64,000 bases of DNA from JADKAV01 sp963732355 (GTDB lineage Bacteria; Actinomycetota; Actinomycetes; S36-B12; UBA10799), in the NCBI GenBank assembly GCA_963732355.1, contig CAVSZD010000003.1, forward strand, positions 288,510 through 352,509, read 5' to 3'. The position numbers and the translations under genes were made by a program. Shown piece after piece: positions 50,168 through 57,585 of the stretch. Under the pieces are notes generated by a model. That model searched no databases, was not told the DNA's origin, and saw only the letters and a program-made list of their open reading frames with translations. Numbering within the stretch: position 1 is the stretch's first letter; every line of letters begins with the position of its first letter.

Positions 50168-52072
50168 ATGAGACATGCAGTGACGATGAAGCGAACACGT
50201 CGACTGGGCCTGGCCGTCTGTGCAGCACTTGGCTTGACGCTGAGCTCGTTGGGACCGGCTGCCGCTGACACGATAGTCGTGGGGACCATCGATGCCATCG
50301 GCCAGCAGCCGGTGGGCGTCGCCGTGACTCCCGACGGCACCCGGGTCTACGTCACCGATGCCGTTGGCAACGCGGTGCTGGTTGTGGAAACGGCCACCAA
50401 CACAATCACCGGATCACCCATCCCCGTGGGAGTCGAGCCCGCCCGAGTCGCCATCTCACCTGATGGAACGCGCGCATACGTGACCAACCAGTTCGGCGAC
50501 TCCGTTTCGGTCATCGACACCGCTGGTGACGTGGTGGCAACCACGATCCAAGTCGGAGACTCACCGGTCGGTGTCGCGTTCACTCCCGATGGCACCCGCG
50601 CCTACGTCACCGGGTTTGGGGCGGTCTCGGTGATAGACACAATGAGCAACACCGTCATCGCCGGGATCCCGCTGGGTAGCGCGTTGAATTCGGTCGCAGT
50701 GACGCCGGACGGGCAGCGAGTCTACGTCGCCGATGGCAACGCGGGCACGGTGTCGAAGATCGATACTGCCACCAACACCGTCGTCGGTGCACCGATTCCT
50801 GTTGGCAACGGGCCGTCTGGGCTAGCTGTCGGTCTGAGCGGACAGAAGATCTACGTCGCGCTGTCCGACGAGGATGCCGTCGCGGTGATCGACACTGCGA
50901 CCGAAACAGTCACGGCCTCAGTACCCGTGGGAGACGCACCGCGCAGTATTGCTGTCACTCCCGACGGCTCGACCGCCTACGTCACGAACAGCAATGCCGG
51001 CACGGTATCGGTGGTCGACACGGCGACCAATACTGTTGCCAACCCTCCGGTACTGGTGGGAGCGCTACCGGTCGGGGTGGCTACCGCGCCGGACAGCGTC
51101 GCTGCATACGTCACGAACCAGCTGAGTTCGAGCGTGTCCGTCATTGCGCCGCAGCCATCACCACCTCGCGACGTCACGGCGACTGCGGGCGACGCCGAAG
51201 TCACCGCGTCCTGGCTTCCGCCCACCAACACAGGAGGACGGCCGATCACAGGGTACGTCGCCACCGCCTCCCCAGGTGGCAAGGCCTGCGCGACAAACGG
51301 CGCCACCTCCTGCACGATCGCAGGACTGACGAACGGCACCGCCTACAGCGTGACTGTCACCGCGACGAACAGCATCGGCGCCACCAGTACGAGCGCCCCC
51401 TCAGAGTCCGTGACACCGACGAGAGCCGTTCTCACCATCACCCCGACGACAGTGGACTTCGCCAACCAAACGGTAGGCACCAGCAGCGATGCGAGCAACC
51501 TGACCGTGACCAACACCGGCACCCAGCCCGTCACCATCGGCGGAGTGGACGTGACCGGTGCGGGGTTCAGCGCGCAGGCCGGCATGTGTGCAGGGGCCAC
51601 GCTCAGTGCGGGGCAGACCTGCGAGGTGTCGGCCGAGTTCGCCCCGACCGCAGAGGGGGCTGCAACGGGCACGGTCACGATCACGTCAAATGCCGAACCA
51701 GTCCAGGCCGCTCTCACTGGAAAGGGGACGGCCAAGCCCACCCCGCCGCCGGCGGTGAAGAAGCGGCAGACCCTCAAACCCAAGCTGCCCAAGCGAATCA
51801 AGGCCTCTGGACTGACCGTGCTCACCCCGGCAAACGCCCGCACCAACGCCGGGCAACTCGTGCGCACCATTGTGCGCGGCGGGCCGGCCAAGCCCACCAC
51901 AGCCGGCGAGGTCCGTTACTTCACCGTCGTGCGCGGACCCAATGGCAAGACGTCGGTGCGCACCTTCGGCTACCCCAACCTGAAACTGCGCGTGACCCAG
52001 AAGGCACCCGCAACGGAGGGCTACACCGCCTTCACCCGCACCTCCACCTACACCAACGGCAAACGCGGCTGA
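50168..52072 (+). CDS. Secreted YVTN beta-propeller protein with Fn3 and ASH-like domains
   Basis: From the ATG at 50168 the precursor has 634 residues. A signal peptide ends near ...SLGPAAADT. At least seven YVTN repeats of about 42 residues follow (VAVTPDGTRVYVTDAVGNAVLVVETATNTI..., VGVAFTPDGTRAYVTG...), forming a propeller to about residue 335. Then come a fibronectin type III domain (PPRDVTATAGDAEVTASW...), an ASH/choice-of-anchor-D-like domain with NQTVGTSSDASNLTVTNTGTQPVTIGG, and a basic C-terminal domain. It is probably exported and surface-associated. A partial paralogue starts at 63327. Confidence 0.85.
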   Translation: MRHAVTMKRTRRLGLAVCAALGLTLSSLGPAAADTIVVGTIDAIGQQPVGVAVTPDGTRVYVTDAVGNAVLVVETATNTITGSPIPVGVEPARVAISPDGTRAYVTNQFGDSVSVIDTAGDVVATTIQVGDSPVGVAFTPDGTRAYVTGFGAVSVIDTMSNTVIAGIPLGSALNSVAVTPDGQRVYVADGNAGTVSKIDTATNTVVGAPIPVGNGPSGLAVGLSGQKIYVALSDEDAVAVIDTATETVTASVPVGDAPRSIAVTPDGSTAYVTNSNAGTVSVVDTATNTVANPPVLVGALPVGVATAPDSVAAYVTNQLSSSVSVIAPQPSPPRDVTATAGDAEVTASWLPPTNTGGRPITGYVATASPGGKACATNGATSCTIAGLTNGTAYSVTVTATNSIGATSTSAPSESVTPTRAVLTITPTTVDFANQTVGTSSDASNLTVTNTGTQPVTIGGVDVTGAGFSAQAGMCAGATLSAGQTCEVSAEFAPTAEGAATGTVTITSNAEPVQAALTGKGTAKPTPPPAVKKRQTLKPKLPKRIKASGLTVLTPANARTNAGQLVRTIVRGGPAKPTTAGEVRYFTVVRGPNGKTSVRTFGYPNLKLRVTQKAPATEGYTAFTRTSTYTNGKRG

Positions 52073-52076
52073 CGGA

Positions 52077-52190
52077 TTCGCCGGAATATCTTGTCGCACA
52101 GCGCACCCCACTCCCCCTCACAACGCACACCGTCACCCCGTAGATACTCCGAAGATGCCTGGCGAACCGAAACGGGTGCAGCCGAGCCGG
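52077..52190. repeat. Repeat module C, copy 1
   Basis: Begins TTCGCCGGAATATCTTGTCG and ends GAACCGAAACGGGTGCAGCC plus GAGCCGG. Other copies are at 55297, 59625 and 61988. Its last part reads in one frame as PKMPGEPKRVQPSRARH then stop, almost the C terminus of the LigD polymerase encoded at 49917-49965. Lies 4 bases after the YVTN gene stop. Confidence 0.75.
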
Positions 52191-52220
52191 GCGCGGCACT
52201 GACTTGGCGGCCCGGCGCGG

Positions 52221-52320
52221 CGTGTTGGGTGACGTTCGTGCCGTTGGGTGGGGCTCGGGTAGTTGGTTGACGTTCGTCGCCGTCTGAGCGTCAACCAACT
52301 ACCCGAGCGTCAACCAACGT
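52221..52320. repeat. Hairpin repeat B, copy 1
   Basis: Inner arms CTCGGGTAGTTGGTTGACG (52254-52272) and its exact complement (52289-52307) are enclosed by an outer arm pair (CGTGTTGGGTGACG-like at left, CGTCAACCAACG at right). The left side has a bulge of about 19 bases containing GCCGTTGGGTGGGG. Copies at 56968, 59766 and 62129 keep this structure. Confidence 0.85.
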
Positions 52321-52356
52321 GGGTGCCGAAACCCGGTGTGGGCAAGTAGGCGAGAG

Positions 52357-52560
52357 TTCGCCGAAACACGGGCAGTTCCACCTCTCTTACGTCACTGGAC
52401 AGCCAGCGCCGGTGGTCGCAGATCAGCTCCAACAAGTTGGATCACGCTGGGCCCCTCGGCACCGGACGAAGCCAGAATGGTTGCGAAATCCAGGTCGTCG
52501 GTAAGGATCACAGCACCTTGCTCCTTGGTCCGCGCTCGCGATTACTGCATCCGTCAGACA
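52357..52560 (-). pseudogene. Repeat D flank plus remnant of a DUF5615 PIN-like toxin gene
   Basis: Plus-strand bases 52357-52405 match the D module at 57103. To the right, the minus strand reads DAVIASADQGA (about 52557-52519), then after a frame change VILTDDLDFATILASSGAEG and PSVIQLVGADLRPPA (about 52515-52410). This matches the central part of DUF5615 (Mut7-C/PIN-like) proteins, which have an (I/V)(V/L)TxDxDF...LLAxSGAxxPSV core. N and C termini are missing and the frame is broken. It is therefore a dead toxin-type gene whose 3' side is the D module. Confidence 0.55.
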
Positions 52561-52678
52561 CGGTCGCGGTGAGCAGAAGCGGGTCCAGCCAATCACCTGG
52601 CAGTCGATCAAAGAATTACGTTCGTCAGACAATAGGATATGGTGCCGCATGGGCATTGAGGTCGTAGAGGAGGACCGG

Positions 52679-53269
52679 ATGGCACGCTACAGCAGCAAGC
52701 ACAAGGAAACCACCCGTCAGCGCATCATCGAGACGGCCGGTCGTCGGCTCAAGCAAGACGGCATCGACGGGTCCGGCATCGCCACCCTGATGGCCGACGC
52801 CGGACTCACAAACGGCGCCTTCTATGCGCATTTCGACTCCAAGGACGACCTGGTCGCGACGGTCGTCGGGGACCAGCTTGGTCGACAGGCGTCGGAGTTC
52901 AGCGAGCTGCCGGGCGGCCGCGCCGGACTCGAGGTCTTTGTCGGAGAGTACCTGTCGCCTGCCCACCGGGATCACCCCGATATCGGATGCCCGTCGGCGG
53001 CCCTTCTCGACGAAGTTGGCCGCTGTCCCGAATCGACCAAGGCGGCGTACACGGCAGGCGCCATGGCGATATTGGGTGAGATCTGCACCCGTTTGAGGCC
53101 CGGCGACCCCGAGTCTGTCAGGGGAACGGCGCTCGCACTGTTCACCATGCTCGTGGGCTCGATGCAACTCGCTCGGGCTGTAGATGACAAACAGCTGTCC
53201 AACGACGTCCTCGATCATGGTGTTCGCAATGCACGGGCCCTGATCCGCGGCGCAGCGAGCGAGCATTAG
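52679..53269 (+). CDS. TetR family transcriptional regulator
   Basis: From the ATG at 52679 (GGAGG five bases upstream) the product has 196 residues. The N-terminal helix-turn-helix reads RIIETAGRRLKQDGIDGSGIATLMADAGLTNGAFYAHFDSKDDLVATVV, as in the TetR/AcrR group related to NemR/AcuR repressors. The ligand-binding half contains a Cys in DIGCPSAAL, which could sense electrophiles; that is an inference from relatives and from the quinone-oxidoreductase-like gene downstream. It precedes the hydrolase and oxidoreductase genes and probably controls them. Confidence 0.9.
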   Translation: MARYSSKHKETTRQRIIETAGRRLKQDGIDGSGIATLMADAGLTNGAFYAHFDSKDDLVATVVGDQLGRQASEFSELPGGRAGLEVFVGEYLSPAHRDHPDIGCPSAALLDEVGRCPESTKAAYTAGAMAILGEICTRLRPGDPESVRGTALALFTMLVGSMQLARAVDDKQLSNDVLDHGVRNARALIRGAASEH

Positions 53270-53313
53270 CACAGGCGGCTCCCGAAGGGTTGTCAGATCT
53301 TGGTCTATTAAAG

Positions 53314-53323
53314 TACGATCGTA
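53314..53323. promoter_or_regulatory. Possible TetR operator palindrome
   Basis: TACGATCGTA is a perfect 10-base palindrome about 25 bases before the hydrolase start, in an unusually AT-rich stretch (GGTCTATTAAAGTACG). It is well placed for a repressor site overlapping the promoter of the hydrolase-oxidoreductase pair. Confidence 0.4.
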
Positions 53324-53348
53324 ATCTATCGTTCCTAGGAGCAGATCA

Positions 53349-54194
53349 ATGACCGCCACCGCCACGTACCAGGACGCCGCCACCACGACGGTGGATGTCG
53401 ACGGCACGACCTTTGCCTACCGCGACCTCGGTCCTCGGACCGGCATACCGGTCATCTTCCTCAATCACCTCGCGGCGGTTCTGGACAACTGGGATCCGCG
53501 CGTCGTCGACGGCATCGCCTCGCAGCGTCGGGTGATCACCTTCGACAACCGGGGCGTCGGTGCATCGGAGGGCAGGACACCGAACTCGATCGCCGGGATG
53601 GCCAATGACGCCGTCGCTTTCATCCGGGCGCTTGGGTTGGACCGCGTCGATCTGCTCGGGTTCTCGATGGGCGGCTTCGTGGCTCAGGTCATCGCAGGGG
53701 AGCACCCCGATCTCGTCGGCAGAGTCATCCTCGCCGGCACCGGTCCCGCGGGAGGCAAAGGGATCGACAAAGTCACGCTCCTCACCTACCTGGACATGGC
53801 CAAGGGCGCCGCCACCTTCCGGGATGCGAAGTACTACTTGTTCTTCACCGATACTGCGAATGGCCGGTCAGAGGCGCGAGCGTTCCTGAAGAGGCTCAAG
53901 GAGCGCACGGAGAACCGCGACAAGCCGATCTCCATCGCCTCGTTCCGCGCCCACCTCAAGGCAATCCGTAGCTGGGGCGTTCAACAGCCGACCGATCTCT
54001 CGCGTATTCCGCACGCAGTGTTCGTCGCGAACGGCGACCATGACCGGATGGTGCCCACGCAGAACTCGACCGAGCTAGCGCGACGGCTACCGAACGCCAA
54101 GCTCACGATCTACCCCGACGCCGGCCACGGCGGCATCTTCCAGTACCACGCAGCATTCGTCCCGGAAGCGCTGGACTTCCTCGCTGCCTCGTAG
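53349..54194 (+). CDS. Alpha/beta hydrolase
   Basis: The 281-residue hydrolase has the oxyanion-region LNHLAAVLDNWDPRV, FDNRGVGASEG, the nucleophile elbow GFSMGG (Ser about residue 105), the acid region ANGDHDRMVP and the catalytic His in YPDAGHGGIFQ. No signal peptide. It may be an esterase, lactonase or haloperoxidase-like enzyme. AGGAGC lies just upstream of the ATG. It stands between tetR and the oxidoreductase, 26 bases before the latter. Confidence 0.9.
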   Translation: MTATATYQDAATTTVDVDGTTFAYRDLGPRTGIPVIFLNHLAAVLDNWDPRVVDGIASQRRVITFDNRGVGASEGRTPNSIAGMANDAVAFIRALGLDRVDLLGFSMGGFVAQVIAGEHPDLVGRVILAGTGPAGGKGIDKVTLLTYLDMAKGAATFRDAKYYLFFTDTANGRSEARAFLKRLKERTENRDKPISIASFRAHLKAIRSWGVQQPTDLSRIPHAVFVANGDHDRMVPTQNSTELARRLPNAKLTIYPDAGHGGIFQYHAAFVPEALDFLAAS

Positions 54195-54220
54195 TCACGG
54201 CCCACAAGAAGGGATCCCTC

Positions 54221-55252
54221 ATGAAGGCATTCGTCGTCGAGAAGTACGGCAAGGACGGTCTGCGCGCCGCCGATCTACCGGAGCCGACAGTCGCTGGAGG
54301 TGACGTGCTGGTCCGGGTGAGCGCCGCGAGCATCAACCCGCTGGACAAGATGACCCGTGACGGCGAGTTCAAGCGCCTGATCAAACGCAAGTTGCCGTTC
54401 GTGCTGGGCCACGACCTAGCGGGCGTGGTCACCGAGGTTGGCGCCGACGTCCGTGACTTAAAGGTCGGTGACGAGGTCTACGCCCGTCCTCGCGACCTTA
54501 GGGCCGCAACGTTCGCCGAACTGATCTCGATCGATCAGGACGACGTCGCTCTCAAGCCGAAGTCGCTCACACTCTCCGAAGCCGCCGCCGTCCCGCTAGT
54601 CGCGCTGGCTGCCTGGCAGATCCTCGTGGAGCGCGCACAGGTGCAGCCGGGTCAGAAGGTGCTCGTCCACGCCGGCGCAGGCGGCCTCGGCTCGACTGTC
54701 ATCCAACTGGCCAAGCACCTCGGCGCTGCCGTGGCGACCACCACCAACACGGCCACGGCAGACCTGGTCCGGGACCTCGGTGCCGATGTCGTCGTCGACT
54801 ACACCACGCAGGACTTCTCCGAGGTGTTGTCCGGCTACGACCTCGTGATCGACTCCCTCGGTGGCCAGAACCTGGAGAAGTCCCTCACCGTGCTGAAGCC
54901 CCATGGCCTCGTCATCGGCGTTGCCGGCCCTCCCGATGCCGGATTCGCCCAGCAACTCGGCGCACCGGCGATACTGGGCATCGTCATGAACCAGCTCAGC
55001 CGCAAGGTCCGCAAACAGGCCAAGGCCCTCAACGTCCGCTACGAGTTCTTCTTCATGCAGGCCAACGGCTCACAGCTTCGTGAACTCAGTGCCCTGTACG
55101 ACACCGGTGTGCTGCGGCCGGTCATCGACAGGACCTTCCCGTTCGAGGACACAGCTGAGGCCATGGCCTACGTCGAGGAGGGCCGCACCAAGGCCGGCAA
55201 GGTCGTGGTGACGATGGAGCCCCTTTCCGACCTCGGATCATCCGCGAATTGA
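54221..55252 (+). CDS. Zinc-independent NADP-dependent alcohol dehydrogenase/quinone oxidoreductase
   Basis: The 343-residue MDR-family enzyme has the GroES-like domain (VLVRVSAASINPLDKMTRDG, LPFVLGHDLAGVVTEVG) and the Rossmann segment VLVHAGAGGLGSTVIQLAKHLGA. The zinc ligands of true alcohol dehydrogenases are absent, placing it with quinone oxidoreductases such as QorA or enone reductases. It probably reduces quinones or reactive enones with NADPH. A 163-base piece of this gene is duplicated at 57280-57442. Confidence 0.92.
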   Translation: MKAFVVEKYGKDGLRAADLPEPTVAGGDVLVRVSAASINPLDKMTRDGEFKRLIKRKLPFVLGHDLAGVVTEVGADVRDLKVGDEVYARPRDLRAATFAELISIDQDDVALKPKSLTLSEAAAVPLVALAAWQILVERAQVQPGQKVLVHAGAGGLGSTVIQLAKHLGAAVATTTNTATADLVRDLGADVVVDYTTQDFSEVLSGYDLVIDSLGGQNLEKSLTVLKPHGLVIGVAGPPDAGFAQQLGAPAILGIVMNQLSRKVRKQAKALNVRYEFFFMQANGSQLRELSALYDTGVLRPVIDRTFPFEDTAEAMAYVEEGRTKAGKVVVTMEPLSDLGSSAN

Positions 55253-55296
55253 CCTTCTCCTCTCCCACGCGGCAGCATCGCAGGGTCTCCAGCAGG

Positions 55297-55410
55297 TCGC
55301 CGGCGTATCTTGTCGCGCAGCGCGCCCCTGTCCCCCTCGTGGCGTACACGGTCAGCCGGCGCACATTGGCAAAGATGCCCGGCGAGCCGAAACGGGTGCA
55401 GCCGAGCCGG
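55297..55410. repeat. Repeat module C, copy 2
   Basis: Begins TCGCCGGCGTATCTTGTCGC and ends GAGCCGAAACGGGTGCAGCC plus GAGCCGG. Read in one frame the end gives KMPGEPKRVQPSRQVR. There is no B module next to this copy. It lies 44 bases after the oxidoreductase gene. Confidence 0.75.
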
Positions 55411-55548
55411 CAGGTCAGACGGGGGAAATGCGGGCCAAGCCAGCGAGCCTGAGTGACGCACACCACCAACTAGCCCAATACCGTCATATGGGTGCCGCGT
55501 GTGGCTGGCGAGCAGCAGTACCGCCATGTCCCGCCGATACCACGGAGG
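55411..55548. other. Intergenic, nothing recognised
   Basis: No conserved coding sequence or hairpin was seen between repeat C copy 2 and the small membrane-protein gene. Confidence 0.4.
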
Positions 55549-55800
55549 TCAGGCGCTCGCCACCGACGAATCAGCGTCGTGCGCGCTGTCCTTGGCCTCG
55601 CCGGTCTTGCCGCGGACGCACAGGAGCAGGATGATCCCGACTGGGACCAGAACGAAGAGGGTGAACCCGGAGACCGCCGCGGGAATACCCGAGACTGCGG
55701 TGTCACTGACCTTGTCGATCCCGCCGGTGGCCAGGATGGCCGTCGGGTCGGTGAGCCCGTGCAGGATCATTGCCGCGACAATGAAGCTGGGCTGACGCAA
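55549..55800 (-). CDS. Small membrane protein or transporter fragment
   Basis: An open frame of 83 residues holds one strong membrane helix (about residues 40-63, GFTLFVLVPVGIILLLCVRG) and a weaker hydrophobic N-terminal segment (FIVAAMILHGL), followed by a charged, Asp/Ser-rich tail. I do not recognise the family. The helix and tail resemble the end of a larger transporter, so it may be a leftover 3' end. No clear ribosome-binding site supports the start. Confidence 0.4.
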   Translation of the reverse strand: MRQPSFIVAAMILHGLTDPTAILATGGIDKVSDTAVSGIPAAVSGFTLFVLVPVGIILLLCVRGKTGEAKDSAHDADSSVASA

Positions 55801-55926
55801 ATGGGTCTCCCATCGTCCCTCGTTCGCCGCCTGATCGTGCCCTCACCACGGCCTGGCTGCACCATGTGAGTCCGTGCGTTTCGGTCGGCGACGCGGTTCG
55901 ACCTCGAGCGTCAGGGTGGCCAACGG

Positions 55927-56730
55927 TCAATTCGGGCCAGATTCGCCAGCCCGCTGCTGGATGGTCTGGTTGAGCCGCGACACCGTGTCCCGCAGTTCAG
56001 CCACCTCGCTGCGCAGGGCCTGCGCATCGTCGGCGGTCAAAGCGGAGCCTTCGGCGGTGCTGCTCTTTTCGTCACCGAGAATCCAGGCAACAAGCTTGGC
56101 GGTGAACATACTCGCAGCCAGGATGCCGCAGACGCTGACGACCACACCCAGGAACTTCCCGTCCGCCGTGGTGGGCGCGAACTCCGTCCCAGTGTCGATG
56201 TGCAGCAGACCGCCGAAAGCCCAAACGAAGGCGTCCCCGGGCCCATGGATGCCGGAAGACTGCTGATTGTTCTCCAACTCGACCATCGTCAGCCCGGACA
56301 TGACACCCACGAACACGATCAGGACGAAAGAGAACGTGAAGCCGTCGCCCGCAGACAGTTGCCGCAATTCCAGAATGAAGGCCACGACGATCAAGATGAA
56401 CCAGATCGGATCCCAGAAGAGGATCAGGAACAGCGGGGCGATCAGCAGCATCGGTAGCGCCGGATGGCGCAGGACGAACCCGAATCGACCCGTTTGGCCG
56501 CGCACCTGCCGGATCCACGTGATCAGGAGCAAGACCCACAGGACGGCCACTATGGCGTGCAGAATCCGCATCGTCGAAGACGCCCAGTGGCCGAAGCCGG
56601 CAATGATGATCGTCAGGCAGTAGACGGAGATGAAGGCAAGGCGCACGATCGCAGGCCAGGACTCCACCAGCGGCGGGCGTTGCGCCGGCTCTATGTCAGC
56701 CACCTCCGGTATCTCTTGTGCGGAGGACAT
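55927..56730 (-). CDS. Potassium-channel-like membrane protein with unusual filter
   Basis: From the ATG at 56730 the product has 267 residues. About five to six membrane helices span residues 25-235. The last two enclose DAFVWAFGGLLHIDTGTEF then TTADGKFLG, which lines up with the pore loop of 2TM/6TM K+ channels (W...T.TTVGYGD..P.T..GR). The TVGYG filter is replaced by HIDTGTE. A coiled coil follows (ALRSEVAELRDTVSRLNQTIQQ), as in tetrameric channels. Ion selectivity cannot be deduced; the pore may be altered or closed. TAGGCT seven bases before the ATG suggests a leaderless mRNA. Confidence 0.65.
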   Translation of the reverse strand: MSSAQEIPEVADIEPAQRPPLVESWPAIVRLAFISVYCLTIIIAGFGHWASSTMRILHAIVAVLWVLLLITWIRQVRGQTGRFGFVLRHPALPMLLIAPLFLILFWDPIWFILIVVAFILELRQLSAGDGFTFSFVLIVFVGVMSGLTMVELENNQQSSGIHGPGDAFVWAFGGLLHIDTGTEFAPTTADGKFLGVVVSVCGILAASMFTAKLVAWILGDEKSSTAEGSALTADDAQALRSEVAELRDTVSRLNQTIQQRAGESGPN

Positions 56731-56967
56731 GCCGGCGAGCCTATCGGGTGGAAGGATTCCGGACACGGTCGTGCCGATCGCTGACGCCGACGGCAGTTGG
56801 GAAACGCTGGGAACGAACAGGAACCTGGCTGATGCGCAGTGGGATGGACTGGTCTTGCAGAACCCGTGTGCCACGCCTCCGAGTTCCACGTGGGGAGCGG
56901 GACGAGCCTGCGGCGTGGTCCTCGCTGCAGGCTCGTCCGGCTCATGACTTGGCGGTCGAGTCCGGCG

Positions 56968-57064
56968 CGTTGGTTGACGTTCATGCCGTTGGGTGGGGCT
57001 CGGGTAGTTGGTTGACGTTCGTCGGGCGACAGACGTCAACCAACTACCCGAGCGTCAACCAACG
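56968..57064. repeat. Hairpin repeat B, copy 2
   Basis: Outer arms CGTTGGTTGACG (56968-56979) and CGTCAACCAACG (57053-57064) are perfect complements. Inner arms CTCGGGTAGTTGGTTGACG (56999-57017) and its complement (57034-57052) are also perfect. The left bulge carries GCCGTTGGGTGGGG as in copy 1. Confidence 0.9.
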
Positions 57065-57102
57065 TGCTCCACCGAAGCCCGTCGTGGGCAAGTAGGCGCG
57101 GA

Positions 57103-57279
57103 TTCGCCGAAACATCGGGCAGTTCCACCTCCTTTACCTCGCTGGACAGTCAGCATGCCTCGGGAGGATGAAGGGACCGGCGGGGTACTCAGTGTTCAGG
57201 GGCAGCATGCGCACGCGCATGCGCGCTGACTCTAAGGTCACGAGTACACCTGACTCGAGTTCGCGTCTGAGCTGCCCAA
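57103..57279 (-). pseudogene. Repeat D flank plus C-terminal remnant of a DUF5615-type gene
   Basis: Plus bases 57103-57155 (TTCGCCGAAACATCGGGCAG onward) match the D module at 52357. Immediately right, the minus strand reads GQLRRELESGVLVTLESARM then RVRMLPL (about 57276-57200). This fits the C terminus of DUF5615 PIN-like proteins, which ends with a ...L..GALVT...RVR(V/R)LP(L/I) pattern. The N-terminal two thirds are missing; the break coincides with the start of the duplicated oxidoreductase fragment at 57280. Confidence 0.5.
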
Positions 57280-57442
57280 TCGTCGTCGACTACACCACGC
57301 AGGACTTCTCCGAGGTGTTGTCCGGCTACGACCTCGTTATCGACTCCCTCGGTGGCCAGAACCTGGAGAAGTCCCTTATCGTGCTGAAGCCCCATGGCCT
57401 CGTCATCGGCGTTGCCGGCCCTCCCGATGCCGGGTTCGCCCA
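57280..57442 (+). pseudogene. Duplicated fragment of the oxidoreductase gene
   Basis: These 163 bases match 54789-54951 without gaps and with four mismatches by eye. They encode the VVDYTTQDFSEVLSGYDLVI segment onward to PPDAGFA of the MDR-family oxidoreductase. There is no start, stop or catalytic context, so this is a dead partial copy, recently made. It is bounded by the DUF5615 remnant on the left and unrelated sequence, then repeat A2, on the right. Confidence 0.9.
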
Positions 57443-57489
57443 CTCTTGGTGTTGCTTGTCCAAGGTGCGGACCAGGTCGTCGCGTCGCG

Positions 57490-57557
57490 GTTAGAGGTTG
57501 TGCTGTTCGTTAGCGAAAACACGCGTGGATTCGCTAACGAGGACCACAACCTCTAAC
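57490..57557. repeat. Palindromic repeat A, copy 2
   Basis: Arms GTTAGAGGTTGTGCTGTTCG and (right) GGACCACAACCTCTAAC are imperfectly complementary. Next to the loop, TTCGTTAGCG pairs with CGCTAACGA, a change on both arms relative to copies 1 and 3. The loop keeps ACACGCGTGGATT. It lies 28 bases past the stop side of sulP. Confidence 0.85.
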
Positions 57558-57585
57558 CAGGGCGCCAGCGGACGTCCGAACGCAT

